Assembly: GCA_002633025.1 (NCBI GenBank)
Contig: NMRB01001271.1
Coordinates: 22,023 to 86,022, forward strand
Origin: Notospermus geniculatus
Taxonomy: Eukaryota; Nemertea; Pilidiophora; Heteronemertea; Lineidae
Length of the DNA stretch: 64,000 nucleotides
Reading direction: 5' to 3'
Under the pieces are notes generated by a model. It did not search any database and was not told the origin of the DNA. It saw only the letters and a program-made list of their open reading frames with translations. The position numbers were made by a program, and so were the translations under genes. This document shows, in pieces, positions 1 to 11,700 of this stretch; the stretch's first letter is position 1; every line of letters starts with the position of its first letter.

Positions 1-421
1 CGAAACTCTAGAACAGACTGAGCTGAAACCCAAATGTAGACAACAGTTTGTAGGTGCTGTTTTGTAGGTGCTGTTCACCTATACTGTTGCCCCTTCATTT
101 CTTATTATCTTGCTCTTCATTTATTTTCTAGGCCTAATTTGTTATCACTTCCTCATACATTTGTTTAATATAAATTACTCTTACTATGGTCTTGGGGGTA
201 TGTGCTGTTAGTATAATTATAATGTTAGTTTAATTCCTCCAAGCTATATTTTCCCTTCAGCCTAGTCAAGCCTTACATTCACTAATTACATTTCTGTTAG
301 GTGTAGCAACCACCTTTCGGGGCTTGTACTCTTTTCTTTCCTTAATTGCTGTCACGTCCTGTTTGGATGGGATACTTCATATCTACATTTGGGTTTCAGC
401 TCAGTCTGTTCTAGAGTTTCG
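1..421. mobile_element. Short inverted-repeat element (MITE), cut by window edge
   Basis: The first 39 bases (starting CGAAACTCTAGAACAGACTG) recur as a reverse complement at about 383-421. This leaves a roughly 420-bp AT-rich unit with terminal inverted repeats and no coding capacity. The left flank lies outside the window, so no target duplication can be checked. Confidence 0.7.
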
Positions 422-857
422 GATTGTAAAGTTCCAGCCTGAAGAAGACCCCGGTTGGGGTCGAAAATTCGCAAACACTCTGGTATTTAAACGAAGAGAG
501 TGATATAGTATTTACAATATCGTCTGGGATAGAATTCCAATGTTTAAAAGTGTTCGGGAGGAAAGGATTCAAATAGCGAGCAGTACGTCCAAATAGGTAG
601 GAATTGACGAGGTACACGCAAGTTAGCAGCATTACCGATTCTTCGACATCTGTCAGTGACACATTCAGAAAAAAGCGACGCAGTTAAACCATTACATAAA
701 TGGCCTTATAAAACAAGGTAGATCTGAAGTAAAATGCTCTTTCAGAAATTCTAGGCCACCCCAAATCTTTGGGAATTCTATCGTAACTCGAATAATTCAA
801 AGCCCCATTCACAAGGCCGGCCTCGTATTGAATGGTCTCCAGTTTCTTGGTACTAAC

Positions 858-1566
858 GCCGAATGGGTCAATGTCGTCCTGGGTATACCTTATGTTTACC
901 CAGGATCATCCTGGGTAATCCTTTTCTTTACCCAGGACGGCCCTGGGTAAACATAAGGATCCTTAACTTTACCCAGATTGGAGTTCGCGAGTGGTGTAGT
1001 GAGGTTGATATTCAGCGTAAATCATGAAATGAAGGATGGCCTCGAACTAGGACTATAGCTCCTAAGTCCTTGAGAATTTACTATCGGTCCCTTTTGAAAA
1101 GTTGTAGGGATTGGTCTTTTCTCCCTATTCCACACCCCCGAGCAGGTATAGCGGTAATTTTCAGCCCTTTCGAGTTATGATCATACTGCATGTTCTGCAA
1201 AACGTAAATTCATGAAAATGACGAAATGCACACGGATCATACATGTTCTACCTAGGCCTATCGCTCCTAAGTCCTTGAAAAATTACTATCGGTCCCTTTT
1301 GAAGAGTTGTAGTGATTGGTCTTGTTCCTATTGCAAACCCCGGAGGAAGTATAGCGGTAATTTTCGGCCCTTTTTAACAATGATCCTACTGCATGTTCTC
1401 TGCCGAAAGAGACGCACGTACAGCATGATTCGGCGGGAACTCCCAAGCTGGTTAAAGTTAAGGATCCTTATGTTTACCCAGGGCCGTCCTGGGTAAAGAA
1501 AAGGATTACCCAGGATGATCCTGGGTAAACATAAGGTATACCCAGGACGACATTGACCCATTCGGC
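858..1566. mobile_element. Foldback/MULE-like element with 9-bp target duplication
   Basis: The arms at 858-975 and about 1453-1566 are inverted repeats of about 115 bp. They start GCCGAATGGGTC and are built from short TACCCAGG sub-repeats. The element is flanked by the 9-bp direct repeat GGTACTAAC at 849-857 and 1567-1575. The interior contains an imperfect direct duplication of about 140 bp (1060-1200 and 1263-1400). No protein is visible. A 9-bp duplication is typical of Mutator-like elements, but the superfamily is inferred only. Confidence 0.8.
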
Positions 1567-1638
1567 GGTACTAACAGTTCCTTTCCCATAAACCAACATG
1601 CCTCCATATTCCATTAATTATCTAATCATAGTCATGTG

Positions 1639-2160
1639 CTCACTTTTCTCCTTTTTCTGGTCACTCCAGGCAAAATCAAAGCTCCTCCCAGACATGAATA
1701 TTTAGGATAGTCCATAACAACGTGTGGTGTACACTCATTCATTCAGTCCGTTTCTGAACACTAGATGTCACTACCAATTGTTGAGGAACGCGCTCGAGAA
1801 AATGTTTCATGTTTTCCCATAGTTGCGTGCAATACTGGTCGCTGATTGGTTGATGACAGTTTGCGCCATCTAGCGTTCAGAAACATGATCAGGCCCCAGC
1901 TGTACCAGTGGTTGAGAGCGTATACCATTATTAAGCTCGAGGCCACTGGGGACGAGTGTAGTGTGGTGTGATTGGATTGAAGTTTAATCACATTTCCAAT
2001 GACGAGGTGCCAGTCCTACCTACTTTCCCAGATGTGCACGCAGGCCCTATCCCATTGGATTCCAAGATACCATAGGTAACACTATAATTCAGGTCACCTG
2101 GTCAGTAGTAGGAGGTGCTATGATTTTGCCTGGAGTGACCAGAAAAAGGAGAAAAGAGAG
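1639..2160. mobile_element. Inverted-repeat element, about 520 bp
   Basis: Bases 1639-1690 and 2111-2160 are nearly perfect reverse complements (core GGTCACTCCAGGCAAAATCA). The interior is non-coding. The right arm abuts and truncates the LINE fragment that follows. No clear target duplication was found. Confidence 0.7.
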
Positions 2161-2161
2161 T

Positions 2162-2705
2162 ATATAGTGTTCAGTGTGGCTCTTTGAAGCCACTTGAATG
2201 TCCGAATAATACACAAACGTTTCATACAGTAAGAAATAATACATGTACTATCGATACAATCGTTCCAATTGAACTTAGAATTTCGATGAATGCCAAGATG
2301 TTTATGCACAGACACTGGTTTAACGGTTTTCCCACGAAAGATTAGTAAATTTTCTGCTGATAACAGTACCCTTTTTGATGAAAAGGCCATAGCTTCAGTT
2401 TTGGTTGGGTTAAAGATAACCAACCAAACTGTGGCTCAATTTTCGATTTCAGTTAGATCACGATTTAATTTTTGGATTGACAAGATTAGATCGTCAAATT
2501 CATCAAGAAAGGTGCAATCATCAGCAAATAAGAACATACATATATTTGATTCAACAACATCTACAAGGTCATTGATATAAATTTCAAACAATATGGGACC
2601 CAAGACAGATCCTTGGGGTACCGGGGTACTCCTGCTTTGATATCGAGATATGAGGGAGAAGTGCCATTTATAACAACACACTGCTTACAGCCACTTAAAG
2701 ATTCG
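2162..2705 (-). pseudogene. LINE reverse transcriptase fragment (palm/thumb part)
   Basis: On the minus strand this encodes the central and C-terminal RT region of a jockey/CR1-like non-LTR retrotransposon. Visible motifs are QGSVLGPILF, YINDL, the catalytic FADD and the later FNPTKTE and HKHLG motifs. The frame is broken just before QGSVLGP, where a GTACCCC stretch is duplicated, and again around 2430. It ends at the inverted-repeat element on its left. It is probably the continuation of the RT piece at 4683-5278, with about 2 kb of other sequence between them. Dead copy; the family call rests on motif order only. Confidence 0.85.
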
Positions 2706-2731
2706 AAGCATGCAAGACAGTTATTAGAGAG

Positions 2732-3120
2732 GTTGCGCAGCTTTCCGACTCCGACTTCAACTACGAGAATGAAAGGTAGTCCACTATGGACATCCTTGAT
2801 AAAAACGATCTGATAGAAGTTTTCAATTCGTCGAACACCACAAACTGAAGGCTGAAAAATTTGGCCTTATGAATAGGAAGTGCGCATAAATAATGAATAT
2901 TCAAGTCGTAATCCGAGTCGTTACGACTTGAAACACGACTCTATGGCAGAATAATTTTGACTCGTAATCGGAAGTGCACCTAAATCGCAAATATTAAAGT
3001 TATGGCATTTTCCGATTTGCAAATGTCTATCAAATCGTTTTTATCAAGGATGTCTACAGCGGACTGCAATTCACTCTGGTAGTTGAAGCCGGAGTCGGAG
3101 TCGGAAAGCTGCGCAACCTC
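2732..3120. repeat. Inverted repeat with 85-bp arms
   Basis: Bases 2735-2815 are the reverse complement of about 3030-3118 with several mismatches (shared core AAAGCTGCGCAACCTC). The roughly 215-bp loop is rich in ACTCG/CGAGT motifs. It is probably a decayed small DNA transposon inserted in the LINE. No target duplication was recognised. Confidence 0.6.
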
Positions 3121-3348
3121 CTTATTATCAACACCAAACGAGTGCATTAGATCTATATGCAATAGACCCCGGTGCCATACACGGTCGAAAGCTCGGCTAA
3201 TATCAAGGAAGATAAAGGGCCGTATTCTGGAAGCTTCATTAACTCTAAGGTTTACCTTTAGCTATTGTTTGCAGGGCAAAATACAAAAGGTTAAAGTGGA
3301 CCTTAGACTTAAGGAGGCTTCTAGAATACGGGCCAAAGTCCTTTCCAG

Positions 3349-3578
3349 ATACCTAAGGCAAATCGCACTTGGCTAACCTTGTCAGTTTTGGTTACCGATA
3401 GTCTATTACTAACAGCTTGACCACAAACACAGCCAACAGGCAACGTAACATGCATTATTCTCTATACCATTGGACTCGCCCGTTAAAGTATTGTGCAATA
3501 GCTCGTCAAAATAGTGAATAGGGTCGTGTAACTTTGCAGAGCAACCTAGGTGCATTTGCCTTAGGTATCTGGACGAAT
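3349..3578. repeat. Short inverted repeat
   Basis: CCAGATACCTAAGGCAAAT at about 3350 returns as its reverse complement near 3559-3577, giving a possible 230-bp inverted-repeat element. I see no gene between 2,710 and 4,680. Confidence 0.45.
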
Positions 3579-4682
3579 GGGGCGGGTGAGTGAAACGTAC
3601 GGCGCGCAGCGCCCACGAAGATAAGTGTCGCCCCCAACGGTTGATATGGCATCCTAACACCATATACTATAGCGATCGGCAAGTCATGGAGCTACAGCCC
3701 AAACGGCGAATACCTGGTCGGGCCCGGTGTTGGTGATCGACAGTGTATGTGGTCATATGCCAAAAATAAATTTTTCAGCATCCCAGCTCCTCTGGTTAAT
3801 TAACGGCGCTAATTAGCAACTTCGTTCAAAATCATTTCCCGCCAAACCTTACTTCCACCAGCTGCCGCCGGGGGCGTGTGCGCAGTGAGGAATCTCTCCC
3901 CTGTGCTAAAAATGACATGTGTACATGGAATGCTGCATGATCCGATTTTCGAGCTCTGTGAGGTCGTATAATTCATTAATACGGTAGGTGCAGTTGGAAG
4001 GGAGGACGGCAAAAGTTCAAGCATATAATCTAGCGCGTAATTCACGAATTTTATTGTCCCCATAGACTTTTTCATACGCCAAAAAACCTACGCGTACCGG
4101 TAGCACAGTTCACCGGTCATCAGTCATGCATGTATCATTGTATCCCTGTGCTAGTGTGCATGCAGATGACGTGTGTGCCGTGATCATACACTGTGTTGGC
4201 ATGCATTAGGCCTACTGTACTGTAGTCCAGCCTGACATCTCAAAGTTAAAGCAGCCCACCTGTTATTCATAAATCAGTGGTAGGCCTAACAGGAAGGGTT
4301 CAGCACAGACGATGAATTGCTGCTAAAATAAAAGTGCATTCTGCAGATGGGCTGCTCACAGCCCATCTGCAGAATGCACGTCACAAACCTCAGGTACAAC
4401 TATTGCAGTCTATCAATTCAGCTACTTGGCCTAGTATTCATGTTTCTCTTTTTCATCTATTTCAGAATTTGGCACTTGTTTTCTGTAGACGCGATTTGCT
4501 TCCTGCAACACATTATTTAGTGCAAACGAACTTTCGCAGCTTCAGCGCAACAACCTCTTCCGGTACCACCCACATCTACACACCGTATAGGCTTAAATCT
4601 ATACCTAGCACCTCTCTTTCACTTCACTGGAAAGGACTATAGCATTAACTTCGTTACTTCTTTCAAATGCATTTATATCATC

Positions 4683-5278
4683 TCACTCATCATAGTTAAT
4701 TGGTTTAGAATCTCCAGGCATAAAACCAGCCTGTTTGTTACGTAACAAGTATTCAAGAAGGTGGTCAGCAACACAACGTTCGAAAACCTTGGATATGCAG
4801 CACAAAAGTGAGACAGGCCGATAAGAAGAGGGAACAGACTTGTCCCCCTTCTTATACATGTTAAACAATGGTATTACGTTGGCAGATTTCCACTGGCGAG
4901 GAAAAACTCCAGAAGTGAGCGAGTAATTGAACAAAACAGACAGTGGCTGTGACAACTGTTCAAGGAGATAATTAGAAAAACCATCAGGCCCGGTTGCCTA
5001 CAAAACAACCAGCGCTTCCAACTTCTTTTTTATCAGGTTTTGTGAAATATCCGGTACCTGATACTGAGGACCGCGTTGCCTTAATCGTAGAAGAACAACA
5101 TTGCAGTTGGTTTCATTGGTTTCATCTAATTCACATTGAGTAACAAAATAATTATTAAATATATTACACTTGGCAACAAGTTCATCCACCAGCACACCAA
5201 CAACTTCCAGATCAGGCATTCATGTAAAATAATTATTTCCATAAATAGATTTAACACGCTTCCACCATTTTTTGAACA
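4683..5278 (-). pseudogene. LINE fragment: linker and RT N-terminal part
   Basis: Minus-strand pieces carry the region between endonuclease and RT (WWKRVKSIYG, then FNNYFVTQC). After a gap comes the RT start, with FPRQWKSANVIPLF, KKGD, SSYRPVSLL, KVFERCV and QAGFMPGDS. The order fits a jockey/CR1-type LINE reading right to left. Stops and frameshifts break it. It is cut on the right at 5279-5280, exactly where a TA-flanked inverted-repeat element begins, and on the left near 4683. The missing catalytic part appears at 2162-2705. Confidence 0.8.
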
Positions 5279-5433
5279 TACAGTTGACCTCAAATTTATT
5301 CATACCCCATGAAAAAGTATAGGGAAAATATTTGAAAAATACACATCAGCTGAACTGGCACGTCTTAGGCATCATTGAATGACGTTTAATCGGAATGTAC
5401 CGAGATTTAAAAAAAATATGGCCAAAATATCAC

Positions 5434-5851
5434 AGAGATATCCACACTTGACACTAGCGGCGAAATATCGTGCCTCATTTCACCACTAGTGTAGGTGGAA
5501 GGCCGCCATTTTGGATTTTGCCGGCACGCATGTAGAAATAGTTGGGTCGGTCTAATCACACAATTCTTTCTAATTAGTATTCAGTTCATTTCTAATACCA
5601 CTTGTTATCAATACGAAGTCCTTTTAGTCTGAAAATATTCGCCTTGAACCCAACAGCACTACTTTTCAACATCATCTATCATCTAGCGTAGATGCCACTG
5701 GGTTGGTGGTGACACGGCTGGCCTGTTCACGATTGTTAAAAACCTTTACCAAAATATAGTAATCTGCACTACTTTCAAGATGGAAACCTAGCACCTGCGC
5801 TACTGGTGTTATTGAAGATAACGCCGTCTAGTGTCAAGTGTGAGAGATATC
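5434..5851. mobile_element. Nested inverted-repeat element
   Basis: GAGATATCC-ACACTTGACACTAG at 5434 is mirrored by CTAGTGTCAAGTGTGAGAGATATC ending near 5851. The imperfect inverted repeats are about 28 bp. The interior is non-coding. Confidence 0.6.
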
Positions 5852-6343
5852 ACGATTTCAAAATATCACTTTTTAAAATTTCAAACTTGATTCGAAATCG
5901 AAATCATATCATCCTATGACAAATTCTAAAAACTGCAGTAAAGAAAGTTTCCGAAAATCTCACTTCAATTTTGTGAAATTGCAAAATATCATTTGAATTT
6001 TCACATTTGATAATTTGATAGTTTCTAAAATTTTGAAAGCAATCGAATGCCATCAGGCCCACATAGTCAAATAAAAACGATTCCAACGTAAGATTCCAAG
6101 TTTCCGACTTGTTCAATCGTATGAGATAGTAATTTCAATAAATGGCAAAAAATGAAGAAAAGGCATCGAAATCACCAGTTTTTCACAATTATGCCGCAAA
6201 AACGAAGAGGTATATTCATGCCAATATTTCTTCAAAAAGTTTCCATGACAAGGTAGTACATTGTATGATATGAAATCAATTTCGAATCAAATATCTGAAA
6301 TTTTCGAAGGTTAGGTTTTTCATGATATTTTGAGATTGTGATA

Positions 6344-7152
6344 CACAGTTAAACCTGTAGTGTATACAAAACCGGTCATGGGCGCAGCCATCTTTGACGC
6401 AATGCATTATGTCCATAAATTAGCCAGGACTCTGTATAACAATGCGAAAAAATTGTCAAATATTTCCTAAAATCTCTCGTAGTGCTGGTGGTACTGTTAC
6501 GGACATCCAGGCGTGCCACAAATGGCGTTGTCTTCGAAGGGATAAAACAAGCATTTTTCTATCAGGCCCACAAACGTTTCTCGATAAAGAAGCTTTTAAA
6601 CCAGCCGACATTATACATTCTTAGTGGATTGGTCCTAATAAGGAGGTTTTTATTTAAATCAGGGATTACTTCTAGTATGCGCGCGTCAGCAACTTCAACT
6701 TTGTTATGAGCATTGCTATACTTAGTAACTATGCAATGATGCCATTGCCAAATGTGTTCATTGCCTATCAAAAAAGCTTAACATGAAAAACTGTTTTCAT
6801 GTGAACGCGGCGATGACAAAATTACGCTGGCCTAGCTCACACCAATCATTATTCATAGGCGTATTGTGTACGAGTGACACAAGGCCTTTGCGCCTTTTTA
6901 GTCATCCAACTTTCGTCCACTGAGTGACAACGCCTTACCTCACTGCTAATAATCGTGTGAGCCAACCAGCGGATTGCGGTTGATCCTAATCAACCGTCAT
7001 AAGCAACACAATGCAGGAGGTGGGTTTGAACATGAGAAATTGATTCTACCGACCAACTAGTGGGCATGCGCAAGATCTACTAGGCATGCGCAAGATCTAC
7101 TGGGCATGCGCAGCTTATTCTATTGGCCTATAATGCTTAAGGTTTCGCTGTG
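6344..7152. mobile_element. CACAG-ended element, uninterrupted copy (809 bp)
   Basis: The ends are CACAGTTAAACCT and AGGTTTCGCTGTG, with the 5-bp direct repeat TGATA at 6339-6343 and 7153-7157. A second copy at 43357-45182 is closely similar along its length and also has a 5-bp duplication (AGATA), which fixes the boundaries. No open frame of note. Termini starting CAC with 5-bp duplications occur in Transib elements; that assignment is inference. Confidence 0.8.
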
Positions 7153-7287
7153 TGATATCTATGCGATATTTTGCCAATAATTTTCAATCTCTGTGTACTA
7201 AGACGTGCAAGTGCAACTGATAGGTATTTTCTAACTATTTTTCCTATAATTTTTCATAGGGTATGAATAAATTCGAGGTTAACTGTA

Positions 7288-8116
7288 TATTAGGGTCATT
7301 TAAAGGGTTATATTATTAAATTTGTATAGTAATCACTTTTGACATCCTGTATTGCGGTTGAATGTTCAGTATCCGTAGCATAGTACCGTTCCCAGTACGC
7401 CTAATCAGGTGTGTTATAAAACTTAGCTTTCTTAAATAATCTATGGCGAACATTTATGCGGTGCCTCCTGATATAAAATTGTAGATCTTTTGGGCGATAA
7501 TAAGTTTTTTTGGTGAAATGAACGGTTTTCAAATGAAAAGCAAAAGCAAGGAAGAACATGTATTTAGCAATTAATGGAAAGAATCTTAGAATACAATGTA
7601 CCTCAACCCAAATTTACCTAAACCACGCCGGTCTTAACACCTTTTAAAAATATTCGATTAATTTTTCTGCGTCATTTTGAAATAACGAGGTCTTGCAAGC
7701 TTGCCTTTTTGCCTCACGTTTTACATTTTAAGTTTTCTAATGGTGCTTACATTTGACTGCCGTTGAATTGTTTTTTGACAACAGTTATGCTTCGCTTACT
7801 GTAGCAATGTGCTGGAATCAGTGGTTTCAATCAAAACCTAGAATCATTCAGAATCACTATTATTAGTCTTAAATGTACATGTAATCGTAAAATACAGGCT
7901 TGCCCAAACTAGGGAGGTAACGAAATCAAGCGATAAACGTTAACTTTATAACATTATTTTTTGTAGCGAAAATGTAATCTACAGTCCGGTGGATTTGCAG
8001 TAAAAACATTTTTGACGTTAACGTTTATCATTTGATTTCTCTGTCTCCCTATTATATGGACAGCCAGTAGTACACATTTTAAATCTCGATCCAAGACCCC
8101 AGCTACATACTTTTAT
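7288..8116. other. Non-coding stretch with a small hairpin element
   Basis: AT-rich sequence without a supportable gene. Arms at about 7912-7943 and 8018-8050 (GGGAGGTAACGAAATCAAG and its approximate reverse complement) suggest a 139-bp inverted-repeat element. Confidence 0.5.
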
Positions 8117-8119
8117 ATG

Positions 8120-8721
8120 CCCCGATTCAACAGCAAGTTTAACCTTTCAAGCACTGACCCCCCCCCCCCCCCCCCCNCACCCTTTTCCTTCCTGTTTCAT
8201 GCCTCCATCTTAGCCCATTTCTCCACAAATAGCAACCACTGTACCCCCTGTCTCAATACCAAGATTACCATCCAGGTGATAATGTTTGCTCATTTTGCAA
8301 CCTACAGCAATCCTAATGTCTGGTGTTCCAACAGCAATATTGCCTTTAAGGTCGCCATCTTTGCCAATTTTGTCACCAAATGCAACAATTGTGCCTCCTA
8401 TCTCAACAGCAAAATTGCTTTCGGGATGTCTATTTTTGCTCATTTCGCCACATACAGCACCCCTTGCGTGTCCTCCCCCAACAGCAAGATTGCCTTTGAG
8501 ATCTCCATTTTGCCCATTTCAACACCCACAACAACGCTTGTGTCTCCTGTCTCAACTGCAAGGTTGCTTTGGAGGTGGCCTTCTTTGCCCATTTCAACAC
8601 CTACAACAACCCTGGCATCGCCTGTCTCAACAGCAAGATTGCTAGTTTGAGGTCTCCATCTTTGCAAATTCTGGCATCTACAGCAACCATTGTGTCGTCA
8701 TTCTCAACAGCAAGATTGCAT
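8120..8721 (-). pseudogene. Frameshifted continuation of the giant gene's 26-residue repeats
   Basis: On the minus strand the 78-bp repeat coding for units like GDLKGNLAVETGDT..VAVxGEIGK continues beyond the stop at 8722. It switches reading frame near 8775, 8640 and 8500 and runs to about 8210. A poly-C run and an N at 8177 follow. Either the gene's 3' end has decayed, or sequencing indels in a hard repeat created false frameshifts and the true protein is about 170-190 residues longer. Confidence 0.7.
8177..8177. other. Ambiguous base / likely assembly join
   Basis: An N inside a run of about 18 Cs at the 3' edge of the giant gene's repeat array. The true 3' end of that gene may be missing here. 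Confidence 0.5.
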
Positions 8722-11700
8722 TTAAGGTCTCCATTTATGCCCATTTTGCCACCTACAGCGCTCACTCTGTCCAATAGCAAGATTGGCTTTGAGGTCGCCA
8801 TTTTTGCCTATTTCGCCAGCTGCAGCAGCCATTGTGTCTCTCGTCTCAACAGTAAGATAGCCTTTGAGATCTCCAGTTTTGCCAATTTCGCCATCTACAG
8901 CTACCCTTGTTTCGCCTGTCTCAATAGCAAGATTGCCCTTAAAGTCTCTATCTTTTCGGATTTCGCCACCAGCAGCAACTATTGCATCTACTGTTTCAAC
9001 ACAAAGTTTAACTTCGTGGCCTTCGTGTCCACCAACCTTGGTATTAACACCTTCCAATTCCAACGTAATGTCTCCTAATTTGAAATTGAAACCGCCGTGC
9101 GCTCCTTCATGTCCCTTTCCACATTCCAATCCAAGTTCAGTGTCTCCTGATGTGAAATTACAACATACGTCTCCCCCTTCCTTGCTTCTACTTGCTTCTA
9201 ATCCAAGTTCAGTGTCGCCTGATTTCAAATTGAAGCCTCCATGTCCCCCTTCCTTGCTTTGACATCCTTCTAATCCCAGCTCAGTGCCTCCTGATTTGAA
9301 ATTGAAACCGCCGCATCCTCCTTCATTGCCTTTTGCACCTTTCACTTCAAGTTCAGCATCTCCTGATTTGAAATTGAAATTTCCGCATCCACCTTCCCTG
9401 CTCATACCACCATCCAGTCCCACTTCAGTATCTCCTGACTTAAAATCAAAACTGCCGTGCCCTCCTTCCTCGCTCTTCCCACATTCCGCAACAAGCTCTG
9501 TGTCTCCTGATTTGAAATTACAAAATACGTGTCCCTCCTCCTTGGTGCTACTTGCTCCTAAACCAAGTTCAGTGTCGCCTGATTTCAAATTGAAGCCTCC
9601 ATGTCCCCCTTCCTTGCTCTCAGCACCTTCCAATCCCAGCTCAGTGTCTCCTGACTTGAAATTGAAACTTCCATGTCCCCCTTCTTTGCTCTTACTACCT
9701 TCTAATCCCAGCTCAGTCTCTCCCGACTTGAAGTTGAAACTTCCATGGCCCCCTTCCTTGCTTTGACATCCTTCTAATCCCAGCTCAGTGCCTCCTGATT
9801 TGAAATTGAAACCGCCGCATCCTCCTTCATTGCCTTTTGCACCTTTCAATGCAAGTTCAGCATCCCCTGATTTGAAATTGAAATTTCCGCATCCACCTTC
9901 CTTGCTCATACCACCATCCAGTCCCACTACAGTATCTCTTGACTTAAAATCAAAACTGCCGTGCCCTCCTTCCTCGCTCTTCCCACCTTCCAAAACAAGC
10001 TCTGTGTCTCCTGATTTGAAATTTAAAAAAAAGTGTCCCTCCTCCTTGGTGCTACTTGCTTTTAATCCAAGTTCAGTGTCGCCTGATTTCAAATTGAAGC
10101 CTCCATGTCCCCCTTCCTTGCTTTGACATCCTTCTAATCCCAGCTCAGTGCCTCCTGATTTGAAATTGAAACCACCGCATCCTCCTTCATTGCCTTTTGC
10201 ACCTTTCAATGCAAGTTCAGCATCTCCTGATTTGAAATTGAAACTTCCGTGTCCCCCATCCTTGCTCAAGGCACCATCCAGTCCCACCTCAGTGTCTCCT
10301 GATTTGAAATTGAAACAACTGTGCCCTCCTTCCTTGTTCTTTCCACCTTCCAACCCAAGCTCGGTGTCTCCTGATTTGAAATTAAAACTTGCATGTCCCC
10401 CTTTCTTTCCTTTAGCACCTTCAAGTCCAAGCTCCGTGTCTCCTGACTTGAAACTGAAACCAGCATGTTCCCCTTTCTTTCCTTTACCGCCTTCTAATCC
10501 AAGCTTGGTGTCTCCTGATTTGACACTGAAACCGCCATGGCCTCCTTTCTTTCCTTTACAACCTTCCAGTTCAACCTCAGTGTCTCCTGATTTGAAATTG
10601 AAACTTCCATGGCCTCCTTTCTTTCCTCTACTAGCTTTCAATCCAAGTTCAGTGTCTCCTGATTTGAAATTGAAACCTCCATGGCCCCCTTTCTTTCCTT
10701 TACCACCCTTGAATCCAAGCTCTGTGTCTCCTGATTTGAAATTGAAACCTGTATGTGCCCCTCTCTTTCCTTTACCACCTTGCAATCCAAGCTCAGTGTC
10801 TCCTGACTTGAAATTGAAACCTCCATGGCCCCCTTTCTTTCCTTTACCACCCTCCAATCCAAGCTCAGTGTCTCCTGACCTGAAATTGAAACTTCCAAGG
10901 CCTCCTTTCCTGTTCTTTCCGCCTGTGGTGCCACTCAAATTCAGCTCATTCTCTCCATACTTAAATCCTATTCCTCCGCACAACTTCCCTTTTTTCCCGG
11001 CCATTTTTGAGAAATCTACATCACATGAGAAGCCAATATTAACTTTAGTTTCCCTGGCTTTGCTGGCATCTGTGTTCACGCGTCTTTTAATGCTGTCATC
11101 AACTGTTCCTCCAGATGAAGATATAGTGGCTCTATTTGTAACCTCCTTATGACCGAGGCCAGTTCCAAAACTTCCTTTTATTTTATTTGGCTTTGGTTTT
11201 CCCACCTTGACTGACAGGTTTAGAGAGTCTGAGATATCATGAAGGTCCGAGGAGACAATACTCTCAGAAAAGGTGTGCACATTGCCTGCAAATTTTACAC
11301 CGGCCCCAGTTATTTTCATATTCCCAACACTGAAATTCTCACTACCCCCTGATCTGACATTGAGGGAGGCAGCCTTATTGACAGCCCGTGACTTTTCAAA
11401 ACTGTTGCTGGTCCCAACTGTTGGGGTCATTGTTGCAAAGTCGAAACCTACAGAAAATCCAAAGCCGACAGTCTCATGGTAATCTTGCCTAGACTGGACA
11501 GTGAAGTTCTCAATTCTTCCTTCGATCTCATTGCAATCCAGATTTGCTCCATCTATTAGTCCTTCTTTTACATTGTGCGCTATAATTTTACCACCAACCT
11601 TTGTGTTTTGGTTTCTGTTGACCACACTTTCAGACAATTCTCTATCGTAGCCAATTTCTGCTTCGGTGCCCTCAACTGCAATGTATGCGTGGTGAGAGGC

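Larger units (their letters stand above)
5281..7285. mobile_element. TA-flanked Tc1/mariner-like non-autonomous element
   Basis: Arms of about 93 bp (5281-5372 and 7197-7285) are imperfect inverted repeats starting CAGTTGACCTC and ending GAGGTTAACTG, flanked by TA on both sides. No transposase is visible. The 2-kb span is inflated by two nested elements (5434-5851 and 6344-7152). It interrupts the LINE on its left. The TA duplication and CAGT ends fit Tc1/mariner; the superfamily is inferred. Confidence 0.75.

Noticed and set aside
9284-11152. Long plus-strand Pro/Ser/Leu-rich frames over the 24-residue repeat array
   Set aside because: They are the antisense of a 72-bp repeat. A repeat that is a multiple of three with no antisense stop stays open by composition. 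The minus strand has the coherent protein.
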